Shown here: piece by piece, positions 36,966 to 48,315 of the stretch | Position numbering within the stretch: the first letter of the stretch is position 1 | How the letters are laid out: every line of letters begins with the position of its first letter | Assembly: GCA_009103225.1 (NCBI GenBank) | Contig: RHPI01002069.1 | Span: 267,248-331,247, forward strand | Direction of reading: 5' to 3' | DNA length: 64,000 nt | Source of the DNA: Chlorokybus atmophyticus | Lineage: Eukaryota; Streptophyta; Chlorokybophyceae; Chlorokybales; Chlorokybaceae | Program-made: the position numbers and the translations under genes | The notes under the pieces: model-generated | Database searches by the model: none | What the model was told of the DNA's origin: nothing | What the model saw: only the letters and a program-made list of their open reading frames with translations

Positions 36966-38023
36966 GTTCCTGCCGCGCGTATGGTATGGTATGACCCTCA
37001 ATCCCCGTAATATATCCACGGTGCTGCGAGCTGTGAGCGCAGTTTGGGCAGGCAGGGCTGGTCTCTGCTGATATATGTCATTAGGTGCCTGACTTTGCAC
37101 TGTTAGCTTTTTGGAGGCATTTGTGTAAGTAGTGGATGTGTACAGTTGACGCTGTGGGCAGCCTCTACATATTGATTAAACACTCTGCTGTGATGGACCT
37201 GAATACCACATCAATGGTCCCACTTCTTTCCATGCATGACTATGATTGGGCTCGTAATGCCGCGCGAAGCTTGGTTGCTGGTTTGCAGTGTAGCAAATGT
37301 GAACAGCAAAAGTCGCTGCGTGGCATCCTTCCTAAACAAGCTGTGCAATTGTCAATGTCCTAAGGTCGTGAATTGACAAGTGCGGTTGCAATTGCAACCA
37401 ACAACGCTCTACAGTTATGCGGAGTGCTGGCACCCACAGAAGAATTGTTGGATGCCTTTCTTTCAGCAACACGGTCACACAAGCATACGCACGCCGCATT
37501 GTATGTACAGTATATACTAGCGTCCTTGCCTATCACAGCACAAACATAATGCTAGCAATACCAGCCGTTCGTGCTCTCCGACGACATCGCCAGCACCGCA
37601 TCCTCCTCCGCCAATGGAGCCGTCGCGTGCACTCCCGTCCAGCCCGGCTCGGCCGCCACGACAGCAGCTCCCCACTCCAGCAATGCGAGGCTCTGTACGC
37701 GTTGCAGTGCGCACAAGATGCGCTGCCTGTACAGGGCCAGGAAACCCGCCCGCCGGTTGTGCAACAAGAGCCAAGGCAAATCAGCAGCCTTACAAGGGAC
37801 TGTACGTGTCGGCACTCAGCATGCGTGCTCAAGCATGCAGCGCTAAGTTGATCAGCACCTCAAGTGTGATGCACTGAGTCTTAAGCACAACGAGTGAAGG
37901 ATAACAACACTTGACTAGCCAGTGAAACTTCGAACATGTCTACCAGCAATCTACCAACAAGCCACTTTGCATCTAGAAGCAGTAACTACCTACACTTGAC
38001 AGGTGACACCACCCAGCTTAGCC
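36966..38023. other. Intergenic, with a possible decayed Zn2Cys6 fragment
   Basis: 1 kb between the convergent DJ-1 fusion gene and SDHAF2. Apart from the possible zinc-finger remnant at about 37690–37800, I see nothing supportable. Confidence 0.5.
37690..37800 (+). pseudogene. Possible degenerate Zn(II)2Cys6 finger fragment
   Basis: One frame reads LCTRCSAHKMRC, a CX2CX6C half-finger with basic residues in place. A +1 shift leads into GNPPAGCATRAKANQQPYKG, which resembles a second half where two cysteines became Arg and Tyr. No intact frame or flanking gene was found. It may be coincidence. Confidence 0.3.
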
Positions 38024-39050
38024 CTACTGATTGCCTGCAGGTGGCGTGCCAGCAGCCCTGTCGTCGTTGTTCTTGTAGTCGTCCCAGCCTCGGACCCACT
38101 CGCGTCCAGGCGGAGCGCGCGCAGAAGTGGTGGCGTGGGCGCGTAGGTGTGAGCCGACATGGTCCCGCAGCGCTGCAAAGGCCTCATTGTTCACAAGACG
38201 GGGGTCGGGCTCCGCCTGCCCCGTGAGCATACGCCACAGGTCAGGGTTCTCCTCGCCAAGCAGCTCCTCGTAAGCGTCCAGCGCAGATGCAGACATCCCG
38301 GAAGCATGGTCAGCAGCCCAACGACCCATCACCAGGTCCAGCTCAAGCAAACCACGCTGCCTGTGGTTTTGTATGTCAGCGACAATCGGTGACTGATGTG
38401 TGCTACGTGACCATATACAATTGTAACCTTGCATGTATGCGTATACGTGTGTTTGTGCGTGGATGTGCACGAGCGTGCTTGTATGTACATGTGTGCGCTC
38501 ACGCTTAAGTGTGTGTGCGCGTGTGTGTGGCAGGATGTTATGCTTTTCTGCCTTTTCGCAACATGCATAATGAGTTCAGTGAGCAGCGACTGAATACCTC
38601 TGTGGAAATGGCACCTGCACCTAAATGCTGTGATGGAAGCTTGAATTACGAGTGTAGACACACGCAACCAGGATGATACTGGTGATGCTCACCGGCTGCG
38701 GTAAAGCAGGCGAGATATCCTCCGCTCGCGGGCCGACTTCTCCTCGCTGCAGCTGGCTTCAGCGGCAAAGCTGCACATGCAACACGCAGATGCACTTCTT
38801 CATCACCTCATCAACTTGATCATTGCATTCGACAAGTCATCTAGTCAGTAGCATATGTCTCTGCTAGACTAGCATAGCGCCATGGGCATGAATCTCATTC
38901 TTACCCACCCCTTCCCCTTTCATACCTTCGGCGGCCGGACGTCGACGCCGCGGAAAGCACTGACGCTGATGGTAGCGGCAATGAGTTAAGAGATGACAAC
39001 GAGCACCGCAGCGCCCTGGCGCATGCCCTCCCCCCCACCGCCGCCGCCAT
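38024..39050 (-). CDS. SDHAF2: SDHAF2 (SDH5), succinate dehydrogenase assembly factor
   Basis: SDHAF2 promotes covalent flavinylation of SDHA in the mitochondrial matrix. The three exons, in coding order, are 39050–38926, 38770–38693 and 38360–38024, giving 179 residues (125+78+337 nt, phases agree). Exon 1 is a mitochondrial presequence (MAAAVGGRACARALRCSLSS). Exon 2 ends RRISRLLYRSR and joins QRGLLELDLVMGRWA, the conserved YRSRxRGxLELD signature of the SdhE/SDH5 fold. It is followed by LDAYEELLGEENPDLWRML. A Gly/Asn/Ala-rich C-terminal tail (about 50 residues after PRLVNNEAFAALRDHV) exceeds the usual core. It is head-to-head with NIP7 across 238 bp. Confidence 0.93.
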
Positions 39051-39288
39051 GTTGGCCACCGCTTCGCCACGTCAATACAAGCTGCAACAAGCTGCGTGTC
39101 ATCAGCGTCACAGATGAGAAATCACGCTTCAAGTGAACATCAAGCAGCTGGTGGATATACAGCAGGGCTCTGGTATCCGGCTGGTTACTCTGCAAAGCGG
39201 ATGTCAACAATTCGGCGGCGGCGGCGGCGGCGGTGCTGAGGGGTAGGAGCAGAGAAGTTGGGCTTGGGTGCGTGCGTGCGTGCGTGAC
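39051..39288. promoter_or_regulatory. Bidirectional promoter SDHAF2 / NIP7
   Basis: Only 238 bp separate the two start codons, so both genes must be driven from here. A GGC trinucleotide run (about 39212–39236) and a GTGC run (39269–39285) lie on the NIP7 side. No TATA box is evident. Confidence 0.6.
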
Positions 39289-40507
39289 ATGCGGCCTCTG
39301 GAGGAGGCAGAGGCGAAGGCGGTATTCGAGAAGCTGCACAAGTACCTGGGCAACAATGTGCGGCGGCTGGTTGAGCGCAAGGACGAGCCGCACTGCCTGA
39401 GGCTGCACAAGCAGCGGGTGTACTATGTCAAAGAGGTATAATTTCATCTGTGGGAGTAAAATTCAATTTGTCGTATTGATCCACAGGGAGAGAGCGGATG
39501 ACTGCGTGCAGCTGCCTTGTATGTTTCTGTAAGCATTGTTTACGACCTGCCATGTTCCTAACAAAATGACATGCAACAACACAATTAGTGTAGCGTGATC
39601 GGTGTTGTGATTGGTGGCTGTCGTGATTGATGCCGTTTTTACATGTTTTCATGGCATAGTGCTTCGATTCCTGCCATAGCAAGCATTGGTAGACAGTTGC
39701 ACCCACACGCGCACACAACAGATATATGCTATGTTTGTTTTCTTCATCATTCAATCTATGCGCGTGCTCTTCACCACGATTGAGGGTGTGCAGTCGTTGA
39801 TGCGGAGGGCGACAAACGTTGCGCGCGACCATCTCGTTGCACTTGGGACTTGCATCGGCAAGTTTACGAAAAGCGGGAAGTTCCGCCTTACCGTCACCGC
39901 GCTCAATGTCCTTGCCCAACACGCCACCCACAAGGTTGTTGTCGTCGCTGTTGTCGTTGTTGTTGTTGTTGTTGTTGTTGTTAGCAGTAACTTGAGACAC
40001 ACATGGATACGTGGCTCTGATGTCATGTGATCATGCTCTTGCGCACAGGTTTGGGTGAAGCCCTCGGCCGAGATGTCCTTTCTTTACGGCAACCACGTGC
40101 TCAAGTCCGGCTTGGGCCGCATCACTGAGAACACTCCCGCCTATCAGGTGAGAGGCGTGCAGCGTGCAGCAGCAATCATCACTTTCATGAGCACCAGCAA
40201 CAAAGCAGTGGTTTGTGAGGGCTGTTCATGACACCCCTCCAAACGCATTGGCTTGTGCGCACAGGGTGTTGTGGTGTACTCGATGTCCGACATTCCCCTC
40301 GGTTTTGGCATTGCTGCAAAATCCACTCAGGATTGCAGGAAGCTTGACCCCAACGGCATCGTCGCGCTGCATCAAGCCGACGTCGGTCAGTTATAGTGCT
40401 GTTGGTTTGCAGTTGAATGCGATTGCCTGTTGCTGTGCAGACTCTCAACTTTGTGTGTTGACATGTTTGTTACAGGGGAATACTTGAGGATGGAGGACGA
40501 CTTGTAG
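39289..40507 (+). CDS. NIP7: NIP7, 60S ribosome biogenesis factor
   Basis: NIP7 acts in the nucleolus in 27S/60S pre-rRNA processing and binds RNA through its C-terminal PUA domain. The five exons are 39289–39435, 39794–39934, 40049–40147, 40265–40385 and 40476–40507, giving 179 residues, the family's usual length. It starts [20 protein letters not shown]. It continues [33 protein letters not shown] (typical core), then [20 protein letters not shown] (start of PUA), and [19 protein letters not shown]. It ends [10 protein letters not shown]. Intron 2 carries a GTT run (39951–39981). Every exon matches the family end to end. Confidence 0.96.
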
Positions 40508-42056
40508 TCGCTCAGTTTGTAGTCTAATAGCTGCTAGTAGTATGTTTCTTTCTTGCAGTATTGTTATGTGGGTTGTAGCTGTAGGCCTAGACATTGTTGG
40601 CCTGTGCTGGCGCTTCACTTGTGTGGACACACCGTCAAACGTGAACGGCTGTTATACAGGGCTTGAAGGTGTTATTGTGCAGGTGCAAATTGTGTTTCTG
40701 GTATATGATGTATGACGACACAATATGAGCAGTGTGTAGTACAAATCTAGCACGGTTGTAATACCTCATGAGTCCCTCATGCATGATACAAACTGTTTGG
40801 CACTGTATGGTCCCTCTGGGTTGTGTGGGTGCGTGCTTGTGTGGGTACGTGTGTGCACGCACTGGCGTGCGCCAGCCCTTTCCATAAGGCATCTGTTGCT
40901 ACACGTACACTTTTGAAGGTTGTTGCGATCTCTGCACCACACCATACCAATGGCAACTACAACAATGAACGGGCTGCACTGCACATCATGACCGACCGCA
41001 CTGCACAGCACAACAAACCGCAATGCATGCACATGTGACAAGCTGGAAACCTAGGCAGCTCCCGCACAGAACCATGCATCAACGCTCTACAAGAGGCAGG
41101 CAGTCCAGCGTCACCTGCTGCGTGCCCTGCTGTCGTCGTCAGTCCGTCAATGCCACCCTGCCGTCGCTGCTTGCACTCAGTTGCATTAGGCTTCTACCCA
41201 GCCCTCTGGTGTATAGATATATACTTGGCTGCTTGCTGGCTGGCTTGGTTTGGTTTGAGTGTAACAATGCATCCGCATGATGGCGTATGTGTGGCAGCTA
41301 ATTAGATAGATACGTATTCATGTGAAACGAGGTGTGAAGTAGTAGTATATCAGAAGTCAAACAGTGTGTGCTCGCGAGGTGCACACATTGCAAGCGCGCA
41401 CAGCACCAGCACACGTGCAAAGTCATGCTCGTAGTTGCCTCTGATGCAGCAAGGACCCGTAGCTCCGTGCGCCATGCAAGTCGATCATGTCTATACAAGG
41501 GCGGCCCTATCAGAGGCAATCTGAGAGTGTTGAACGGTACATCCATCAAACGGTGCTCATGCTGGCCAGCGCCGCAGCCAATAAGGCCATAAGCTCCTTG
41601 CTGTCACAATGTCTCGAACCACTTGTGCGCTTTGTGCAACCACCAATAGCATCCCTTCTGCCGCATCTGCTGAGAGTCCTCACAGCTTGCCTCGCACTGC
41701 CACAGACCCAATCCCTTTAGCGCTTGTCTCCGGGCACCGACCTCCGCAATCATGGGTTCTGATGTGGCCTGAGTGGTGTTGCAACTGCTACTGTAAAGCT
41801 GTGCTGATGCTTCCCCTCAGTTGCTGTTGGCATGCGTCCAGGTCATGCCCAATTAAGCATTGACATGCGCCTACATGGGGTGGAGGCAGCAGGCATTGTC
41901 ACTTTGGCAATGGTGATGGCCAGGCCACAATCGCGCAGTTACTCGGCATTGTGCTCTTGCAACGCGTCGCGACACGAGATTATTTTTTCCAGGGTTTGTT
42001 TGCAGCCACCGTCATGCCTCGCATGCAGTGCATTCATTGCTTGGGGCGGCACTGCA
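40508..42056. other. Intergenic, nothing supportable
   Basis: 1.5 kb downstream of NIP7 and downstream of the minus-strand small paralog. Open frames up to about 85 codons show no recognisable composition or motif. Confidence 0.6.
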
Positions 42057-42849
42057 TCAGCCGGGTGCTGAAATCGGCGCAGCAGTGCAGTTGGTCAACT
42101 GTTCTCTCAGCGACGCAATGTGCTGTATCAACCGCTGGTTTCTAAGCATTGCTTCCTGCACCTCCTGCAAACAGTGGAAATCGAGTCTAAACTAGATCTT
42201 CTGAACAGGAGAGGCAGGAAAGGCAACTGATCAAGCGAACAACTTACTTCCCACTTAGCAGACTCGCAATGCTGGTTGCTCAACATGTCGGCCACCTTCG
42301 CCTGCTGCGGACTTGCTTGCTCAACTGCGTACCCAGATATTGCAAGAGGTTGCAGTTGGTTTGCAGGATGTACTATTTCAAGTTGTTCAGATAGCATGTG
42401 ACTGGTACAGCTGGCACAACATGCAGCTTTCACACAGCCAGCATTTAGTTGTGACAATAACGCTTTCGAGTTCCTCGCAGACATTCACGCCAACGTCCGT
42501 CTCTGTGTGGGTTGCGGACCACCTTCCTTGGCTAAGACAAGCTAGGCTAATAAATCGCCCTCTAGCTGTGAACTGGCTGTCAAACCCAAGAAGTTCACAC
42601 TGTGAATTGCTTGAGTTCAACAGCCAATTCACAAGAAAACAGTGACGGACTTGGTTCCTTCTTCACTGCGTAATGATACCCATGTGCATGCATGATGACA
42701 CAGCACCACGACCACCATGATAGACACCGAGGTAAAGGAAACCCACTTGCTGTGGCGGCGGGCTGCAGCTGGCGGACTGTGCGCACTTCCGACTGCGACG
42801 TGAGGAACAGCACCAGCAGCACAAGCGCCAGCGCCATCCCCCGAGACAT
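42057..42849 (-). CDS. Small signal-anchor/coiled-coil protein, paralog A
   Basis: The three exons, in coding order, are 42849–42747, 42324–42248 and 42164–42057, giving 95 residues with consistent phases (103+77+108 nt). The N-terminus MSRGMALALVLLVLFLTSQS is a signal peptide or single membrane anchor. The rest is a short coiled coil with a HCESAKWE block and LREQLTNC near the end. I do not recognise the family. It is clearly related to the plus-strand gene at 43771: MSRG-ALALVLLVLF against MSRALQLGVVLVLLF, HCESAKWE against HCEGVKQE, and LREQLTNC against LERQLASC. The two are arranged head to head, 921 bp apart. Confidence 0.65.
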
Positions 42850-43770
42850 GAGCTCCCTTCTCCCCCAACAGCCAATACAACCCCCTGACTTTCGGCAGTT
42901 CGCTGTATACAACTACCCCTTGCTGGACGCCAGTTTATGCTACTCTCTCTCTCTCTCCCCTCCCCGAACCTTCCTCCCGCACACCGACAACCCTGCCAGC
43001 GCCGCTACCAGCGCCGACAACGGCGAGGACGTCGCTAGCAACGACAACGCCAAGAGTGTCCTCGGGAAAAACCATCGAGGCTTAAGCCTGCCTAACTCGA
43101 TTTGAGAGGGAGCGCGCAAGCGTTTGTTACTTCCTGAATTTGTGGCGGGTTTATTGGGATATACATGATAATTGCTAGCGCTTCTGTTTCATAGAACGTT
43201 TTCCTGCGTAATTGCAGGGGCTGGATAAACGCGTGGCGGCAGCGGCGGCGGTGGCGACGGCGGCGGCGGGGTCAAGCTTTCTGTGCATGGTTGGTTTGTT
43301 GCTGTCTCTCAGTGATTGATCCACACATACGCTGTTCTGGCAGTGGCAGGAGGCCTTTAAGAAAGGTGGGCGGCAGGCAAGGTTGTTACGCAGCAAAGCG
43401 GGGTTGCCTGGCTGCCTCTCTGTAGTCGAAGGGGTTGTGGTTTGGGCGTTTGACAGCGTTACCTTATGCCGGTGAGCCTGTAACAGGCAACGGTACAAAG
43501 CAGTGCGCATTGCGCCAGCAGCGGCGTGTGGTGATGTTGACAGCTCCCAAGCACCCGTGCTGGTGCTAGGAGTTCTGCGTTGCTGAACAGCTGCGCTTGA
43601 CTTAACTAGCTGCATTGCTTTTGGTTCTTTGTAGCAAACGACATCAGACTAGCTTGGACTTCAAACGGCCTGATTTTTTTTAGCTCGACAGTAACACACA
43701 GCTGGCTTTCAGCTCAGCTTGTGTCTTGGTGATTGTGACGCCTGTGAGGCCTCATCATTAATCAGCAGCC
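42850..43770. other. Divergent promoter region between paralogs A and B
   Basis: 0.9 kb without other supported genes. It contains a CT run near 42944–42959 and CGG/GGC triplets near 43233–43270. Confidence 0.5.
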
Positions 43771-44794
43771 ATGTCGAGGGCGCTGCAGCTGGGCGTCGTG
43801 CTGGTGCTGCTCTTCATGACGATGCAAAGTGAGCTGCGGCCGCCCGTGCACAGGGAGGCGGTTTACCAACAGCAGGACCAGCTTGGTGACCAGCAGCAGC
43901 AGCAGCAGCAGCAGCTGGTGTCTCGCCTTACACCGCCCTCCGCCGTTCTGCCGCATTCCAAGTTCGCAGTGGCCGTGGCTGCAAGGGCGCAGAAGCTCGA
44001 CAGACTGGAGGTGAACACGGGCAAATGCTCTCCATTCTACGCATGCGCGTGCGTGTGATGTCATTCACAATCTCTCTGCTGCTTGCACATGCGTGCTCCC
44101 GCTCAGCGGCTGCGAGTATCACTGCATCGTCATTCTTCACGCGGTAGTAAGAGAAATACGCAAAGAACAAGACCTTAGATGCAGATGGCGCCTTGGCTGT
44201 TGCTTCAAAGCTCGGGTGCTGGCCTGATAACAGTCCATACGTTATAGTACTCTGCTGTTTTCGCATGTTATTCCACTCGGTCCACAGACAGGATATCAAA
44301 CCCACCGCTATGCACTATGCCGCAATGCTGAACAGTCTTGCTATGCATCTTGCCTCAGTATTATGGGGAGGGTTTGCGTTTTGGCCAGGAATGGCATCAT
44401 GCTCTGTGTTCACACAGGCATAAGTGTCTGCATTGCAAACTTGGCGTGGAGTTTTCTTTGATACTGATGATGTTGGCAGGCACGTGCAAAGCACTGCGAA
44501 GGTGTGAAGCAGGAGTTGCTGACGGGTCTAGTGGAGGAGACAGTTCAGCTGGAAGCTGAGGTGCGCGCGCTTGAGCGGCAGCTGGCGTCATGTGGAATTT
44601 TAGTATTGAGCTACCTCCCGCCACCGCAAGCCATGCAGCCGATGAACACTTCTGTCAATCTAACAACAACAACCATGACAGCGATGCCAACAACAACGAC
44701 AACACCAACGGACGCACAGCAAGCGGCCAAGCAGCAAGGCCGTGTTCAGGAGCTCTTTGTGGATGGTGTCCAAAGCCAGGAGTTCGATGACTGA
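43771..44794 (+). CDS. Small signal-anchor/coiled-coil protein, paralog B
   Basis: Two exons, 43771–44010 and 44480–44794, give 184 residues in phase. It begins MSRALQLGVVLVLLFMTMQS (signal peptide or anchor). A CAG-encoded glutamine run follows (about residues 44–51). A coiled coil spans the intron (AQKLDRLE then ARAKHCEGVKQELLTG, ending RALERQLASC). The tail is Thr/Ala/Gln-rich and ends in acidic QEFDD. No known family is recognised. PET117-like mitochondrial proteins have a similar MSR-plus-anchor start, but the remainder does not match well. It is longer than paralog A because of the glutamine run and the Thr-rich tail. Confidence 0.62.
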
Positions 44795-46700
44795 GCAATT
44801 GCACGACCGGCGGATGCATGGCAAACGGTCTAACTCCCGGGTTGAGTTCTCATTACGTTCAGAATCAGTTACGGGTGAGACTTGCGGCTGTATCGTGATG
44901 GGTGGTCGGGCCAATCATATGACATCATGTGGCGTGATCTAGCATATTGCTTAGCATAAAGATTGCAACGGTTGTGAACCCACGTTGTTGTAGTATTGAC
45001 ATGTCTTGCTTGTGGTGTCCTGCGCAGGCTCAAGATGGCAATGACGCCGTGTGCGCCTTCACTTGCTGAAGTCCTGCAGTCATGCTGAAGACAAGTTGTG
45101 TGGGGCTGACCGCAGTACACTGCGTGGAGGATGCAATCAACAGCTATGCTGCTGTTAGCACTGCAATGTCCAGGCTTTGCTCCCTCAGTCCGCCCCACCT
45201 CATTGCCCCTCGCCAAACCTCATCGTCGTCAACAAGGTCATGCTTGGCGCGATGCTTGCACATTGGGTCCACCAGCAGTGCTTGCAAACAACCAGTGGGG
45301 TACCAATTTTCACTGTGTGCCAAGGTGTATCGGCGTTATCAAATCTGGCATTGTGCGGCCGCGCATAACTGCCCAGGTAAACCCAGCAGGACAAGTAGTA
45401 GTCCACAGCATAACAACGAATAGTTGTGTAGAAGACCTTGGCGATGATGTGGTTCTTGTCATTCACCAGCATTGGAGTGGGCGCATGTTTAACCGGACAC
45501 AGTTGGCAGGCAGTTTATGTGACTGGTCGCGTTGTGACTGTGAGGACCATGTGACTTTAAACTTTGTTGGGCAAGAGTACAATCTGTTCGGCGGCACACC
45601 ATGCATACTGGCACAGCAGCATACCCCTTTTGTACAGTACCTTGCAGTACTGCCTGCAAACAAGTAGCATCTCAATCATGCAGTGATTGGTTGACTTTGT
45701 TGTCTAGCAGTATCCAGTGTCAAAACTGGATACGTTCTCCATGTGCCTAGCCACAATGCCTCGTGCGTAGACGGCACCATAATGGCAGGTGGATGTTCCC
45801 TCTATCTCCTTGTTGAATCAAAAACTCTAACACCACAGGTGTCTAATAGACAGCATCATGACATAACGCAATGCAAAGGTTTTCGCCAGCAATGTCCACA
45901 CCATATGTTGTTGCAGATAGCAAGTCTGATGGTGCTTCATATAGTAGATTTGCGGGCCTCTCGCAATGAGTACTCCTATCACTGTACTACAGACACATCT
46001 GTGCACACAATGTGTGGTTTGTTCCGTTGTCGCATTGGCTTGATATTTCCCAACACTTAGTGGAGTCTTTCAACAACTGCACATGGAACTAAGCACTATG
46101 GCCGCAAGTTCACAATGCACTAACAAGTGTACAAAATATAGGATGCAAGGATTGTGGCATGCATGAGAGTGTCACAGTCACGCAAACAATCAGCACACTA
46201 CACCATGACTCGTAAAGTGCAAGTGCTACATTGCACATTTCATACAAGAAGTGGTTGTGAGACACAGCAGGGTACAAAGCAAACACGGCACATCTACATC
46301 ATAGCGCTAGCTGCTGGCTGCGCATACACCACACATCCAGCTTGTTGAGCGAAGGATTATTAATTGCCCCCAAGCGCCGGGGATCAATGAGTCCACAGAC
46401 TACATCTCAACCTCGACATGATGTGCCTTCAAGTAAGGTTTATGACCATTTGCATCTTATTCCACTTCACTGCCTCATTCAAGCACCGTAGTCAAATCAG
46501 CCGGCCTTCCAACATGCAACGCACATAATTCATGTGGAACACCTTGCAACCATCACACAAAGCACACATGCAACTCTCATACACAGTTGGTGCTGATATA
46601 GGCATGCATTAGTACACAAAATTAGCCGCATTTCCATGCATTCAACTTGTACTTCAGTTCAGCTCCATGCAAAAAAAACCTTAACGGCCAACGACCGGCG
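44795..46700. other. Intergenic, with a dispersed repeat
   Basis: 1.9 kb. A 178-codon frame at 45131–45667 has no recognisable motif. The segment 46131–46210 shares sequence with 6986–7050. No gene is supported. Confidence 0.5.
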
Positions 46701-47326
46701 TCAGCCGTTCGATAAGTACATGCAAGAAAGGCTCATAGCGCCAGCTGTTGCGTAAGGCAAGTGCATTAGCAGTACAAGTTTTGTTTGCCAAACGATGCGG
46801 GACGCAAAAGCGCTTTTGTGCATGGTGAAAGCTGTACTCGACCGTATGTGCGGCTTGGTGGACAAAGTGTTTGCCAAGGTGCACTCTCTCCATGGAGGAC
46901 ACACCTCCATATCAATGTCCCCCAAGGGAGAAGTCAACCACAGATGGGTTTGTGGCAGTACTATCATTTTTACGGAGGGCACAACACGCACTTTTACTGC
47001 TGTGCAATTACATGCCTTGCTCAAGTTTCCATTGGCCAACTTGTTCGTGCAAACAAGTGCAGACAGCGTGTACAAACAACGGAGTGAAATTCTTATGAGG
47101 ACTTCAGCAGGGGTTTACTTAGCAAATAACACGCTGTTTACTTATGAGCTAGACTTCATCGAAAGTCTGAAGGCATACGGTGAGTTAATGCTGTTGCAGC
47201 GCTTTGCTCCGTGCATTCTGCGCTATGTGGATAATCTATTTGCGGCTCGAGTGCCTGAGTTCCAGCAGGCATTGTACTTGTCACCCACAGCGCTAGCAGG
47301 GGGCATTTACCCACAGGCAATGCTCA

Positions 47327-47405
47327 AGAGACGGACAACTAAGTAATAACGCCACAATGGCCGCATAGCACTCTTCGTGCTTTTGTGGCCTAGTGGTTTG
47401 CTACA
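47327..47405 (+). repeat. TRIM left terminal repeat
   Basis: 79 bp, about 85% identical to the right repeat by my count (12 differences, three of them in the first four bases). Confidence 0.85.
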
Positions 47406-47741
47406 TTGGTCTCGGAGCTTGAGACCCAAAAGGTCCTGAGGTCGAAACTGCCTGGCGGCAGGTCAAGACGGATTTTTGCGGTCGTTGTTCGATCAAAGGG
47501 GTCGCGTGCGCCTGGTTAGGGCAGTACCGCGCGACTTGCCGGACGGTAGTCGGTCATTCCGACGCGTCGCGCTTGATACCACGCGACTTTGCCTGTTGGC
47601 GATTGACAGTCGGTCCCATATGCGCAATGCGCGCTGCGAATGCTCAGTGATGATTGCAAGATCGCTTCCATTGCTCAGTGACGAGATGCCCTATAAAAAC
47701 TCACATCCAATGAGGACATTAAACACCTAAGTGGGGGGGAA

Positions 47742-47820
47742 TGTCACGGACAGCTAAATAATAACGCAACAATGGCTGCAAAACACACTTCGTGCTTTTG
47801 TGGCCTAGTGGTTTATTACA
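47742..47820 (+). repeat. TRIM right terminal repeat
   Basis: 79 bp, beginning TGTCACGGACAGC and ending GGTTTATTACA; preceded by the purine tract. Confidence 0.87.
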
Positions 47821-48315
47821 GCTCACTGTTGTTCAATCTGCCACTAGTGCTGGTGTGCCTTTCTTGGATTTATGCGTCTTTTAACGAACGACATGGGCCT
47901 TTGCACAAAGGTGTACATCAAGCGACGTAACCTGGCCTATGTAGACATCCCCGTGCGAAGGGCACCTCACCCTCATTCCAACATTGCACAAACAACCAAA
48001 CATGGAGTGGTCATGTCGCAGTGCATTCGCTTCTGACGCATTTGCACATACCGCTCCCAATCTCGATCATAGATGGTGCTGTTGTTGGGGGACATGATCC
48101 GAGATGGCCATAAAAAAAAAGCAGTTGTTGCGACGGTTGCGTGGGAAGCTGTGGAGTATGCAAGGCATGGCATATGACACAAACCATAAGCAATTTGACA
48201 ACATGGTGGTGCACAGGTTGGAGAAGGCGGCGATCCGACCAGCACAGGGTGACGGATGTCAGCCAACATTCCAACAAGCAGCACACAACAACGACAATAG
48301 TAAGTATGGGTAAGT

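Larger units (their letters stand above)
47327..47820 (+). mobile_element. TRIM (miniature LTR retrotransposon), 494 bp, with target-site duplication
   Basis: Two 79-bp direct repeats (47327–47405 and 47742–47820) flank a 336-bp non-coding middle. The right copy has the standard TG...CA ends; the left copy ends in CA but its first bases have changed. Right after the left repeat is TTGGTCTCGGAGCTTGAG (from 47406), a primer-binding-site-like sequence. Just before the right repeat is a purine tract, GTGGGGGGGAA (47731–47741). The 5-bp GCTCA occurs immediately on both sides (47322–47326 and 47821–47825) as a target-site duplication. Removing the element and one copy restores the reverse transcriptase frame across the junction. 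It has no gag/pol. Confidence 0.88.
46795..48315 (+). pseudogene. Decayed reverse transcriptase gene (Penelope-like or related retroelement)
   Basis: The first part (46795–47326) is open and shows RT-type order. The block FTAVQLHALLKFPLANLFV is followed by LMRTSAGVYLANNTLFTYEL, equivalent to the usual GIPMGTS-AP-LANL region. Next comes the catalytic-type box as RYVDNLFAA, where the second Asp of YxDD is Asn. After the TRIM insertion the frame resumes as SATSAGVPFLDL. It then continues, past stops and shifts, as LCTKVYIKRRNLAYVDIP, PHPHSNIAQ and GVVMSQCIRF, matching the RT C-terminal blocks. Premature stops after FLDLCVF, and the insertion, make it non-functional. The endonuclease type is not visible, so the class assignment is tentative. 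Confidence 0.65.

Noticed and set aside
36288..37100. 270-codon frame (-)
   Set aside because: Exact antisense shadow of the highly codon-biased last exon of the DJ-1 fusion gene.
45131..45667. 178-codon open frame (+)
   Set aside because: No recognisable motif, no splice partners, and a frame of this length is expected about once by chance in a window of this size.
47376..47460. tRNA-like A and B boxes (TGGCCTAGTGG ... GGTCGAAACTG), i.e. a SINE
   Set aside because: The resemblance is partial. The paired 79-bp repeats, PBS, purine tract and target duplication fit a TRIM much better.
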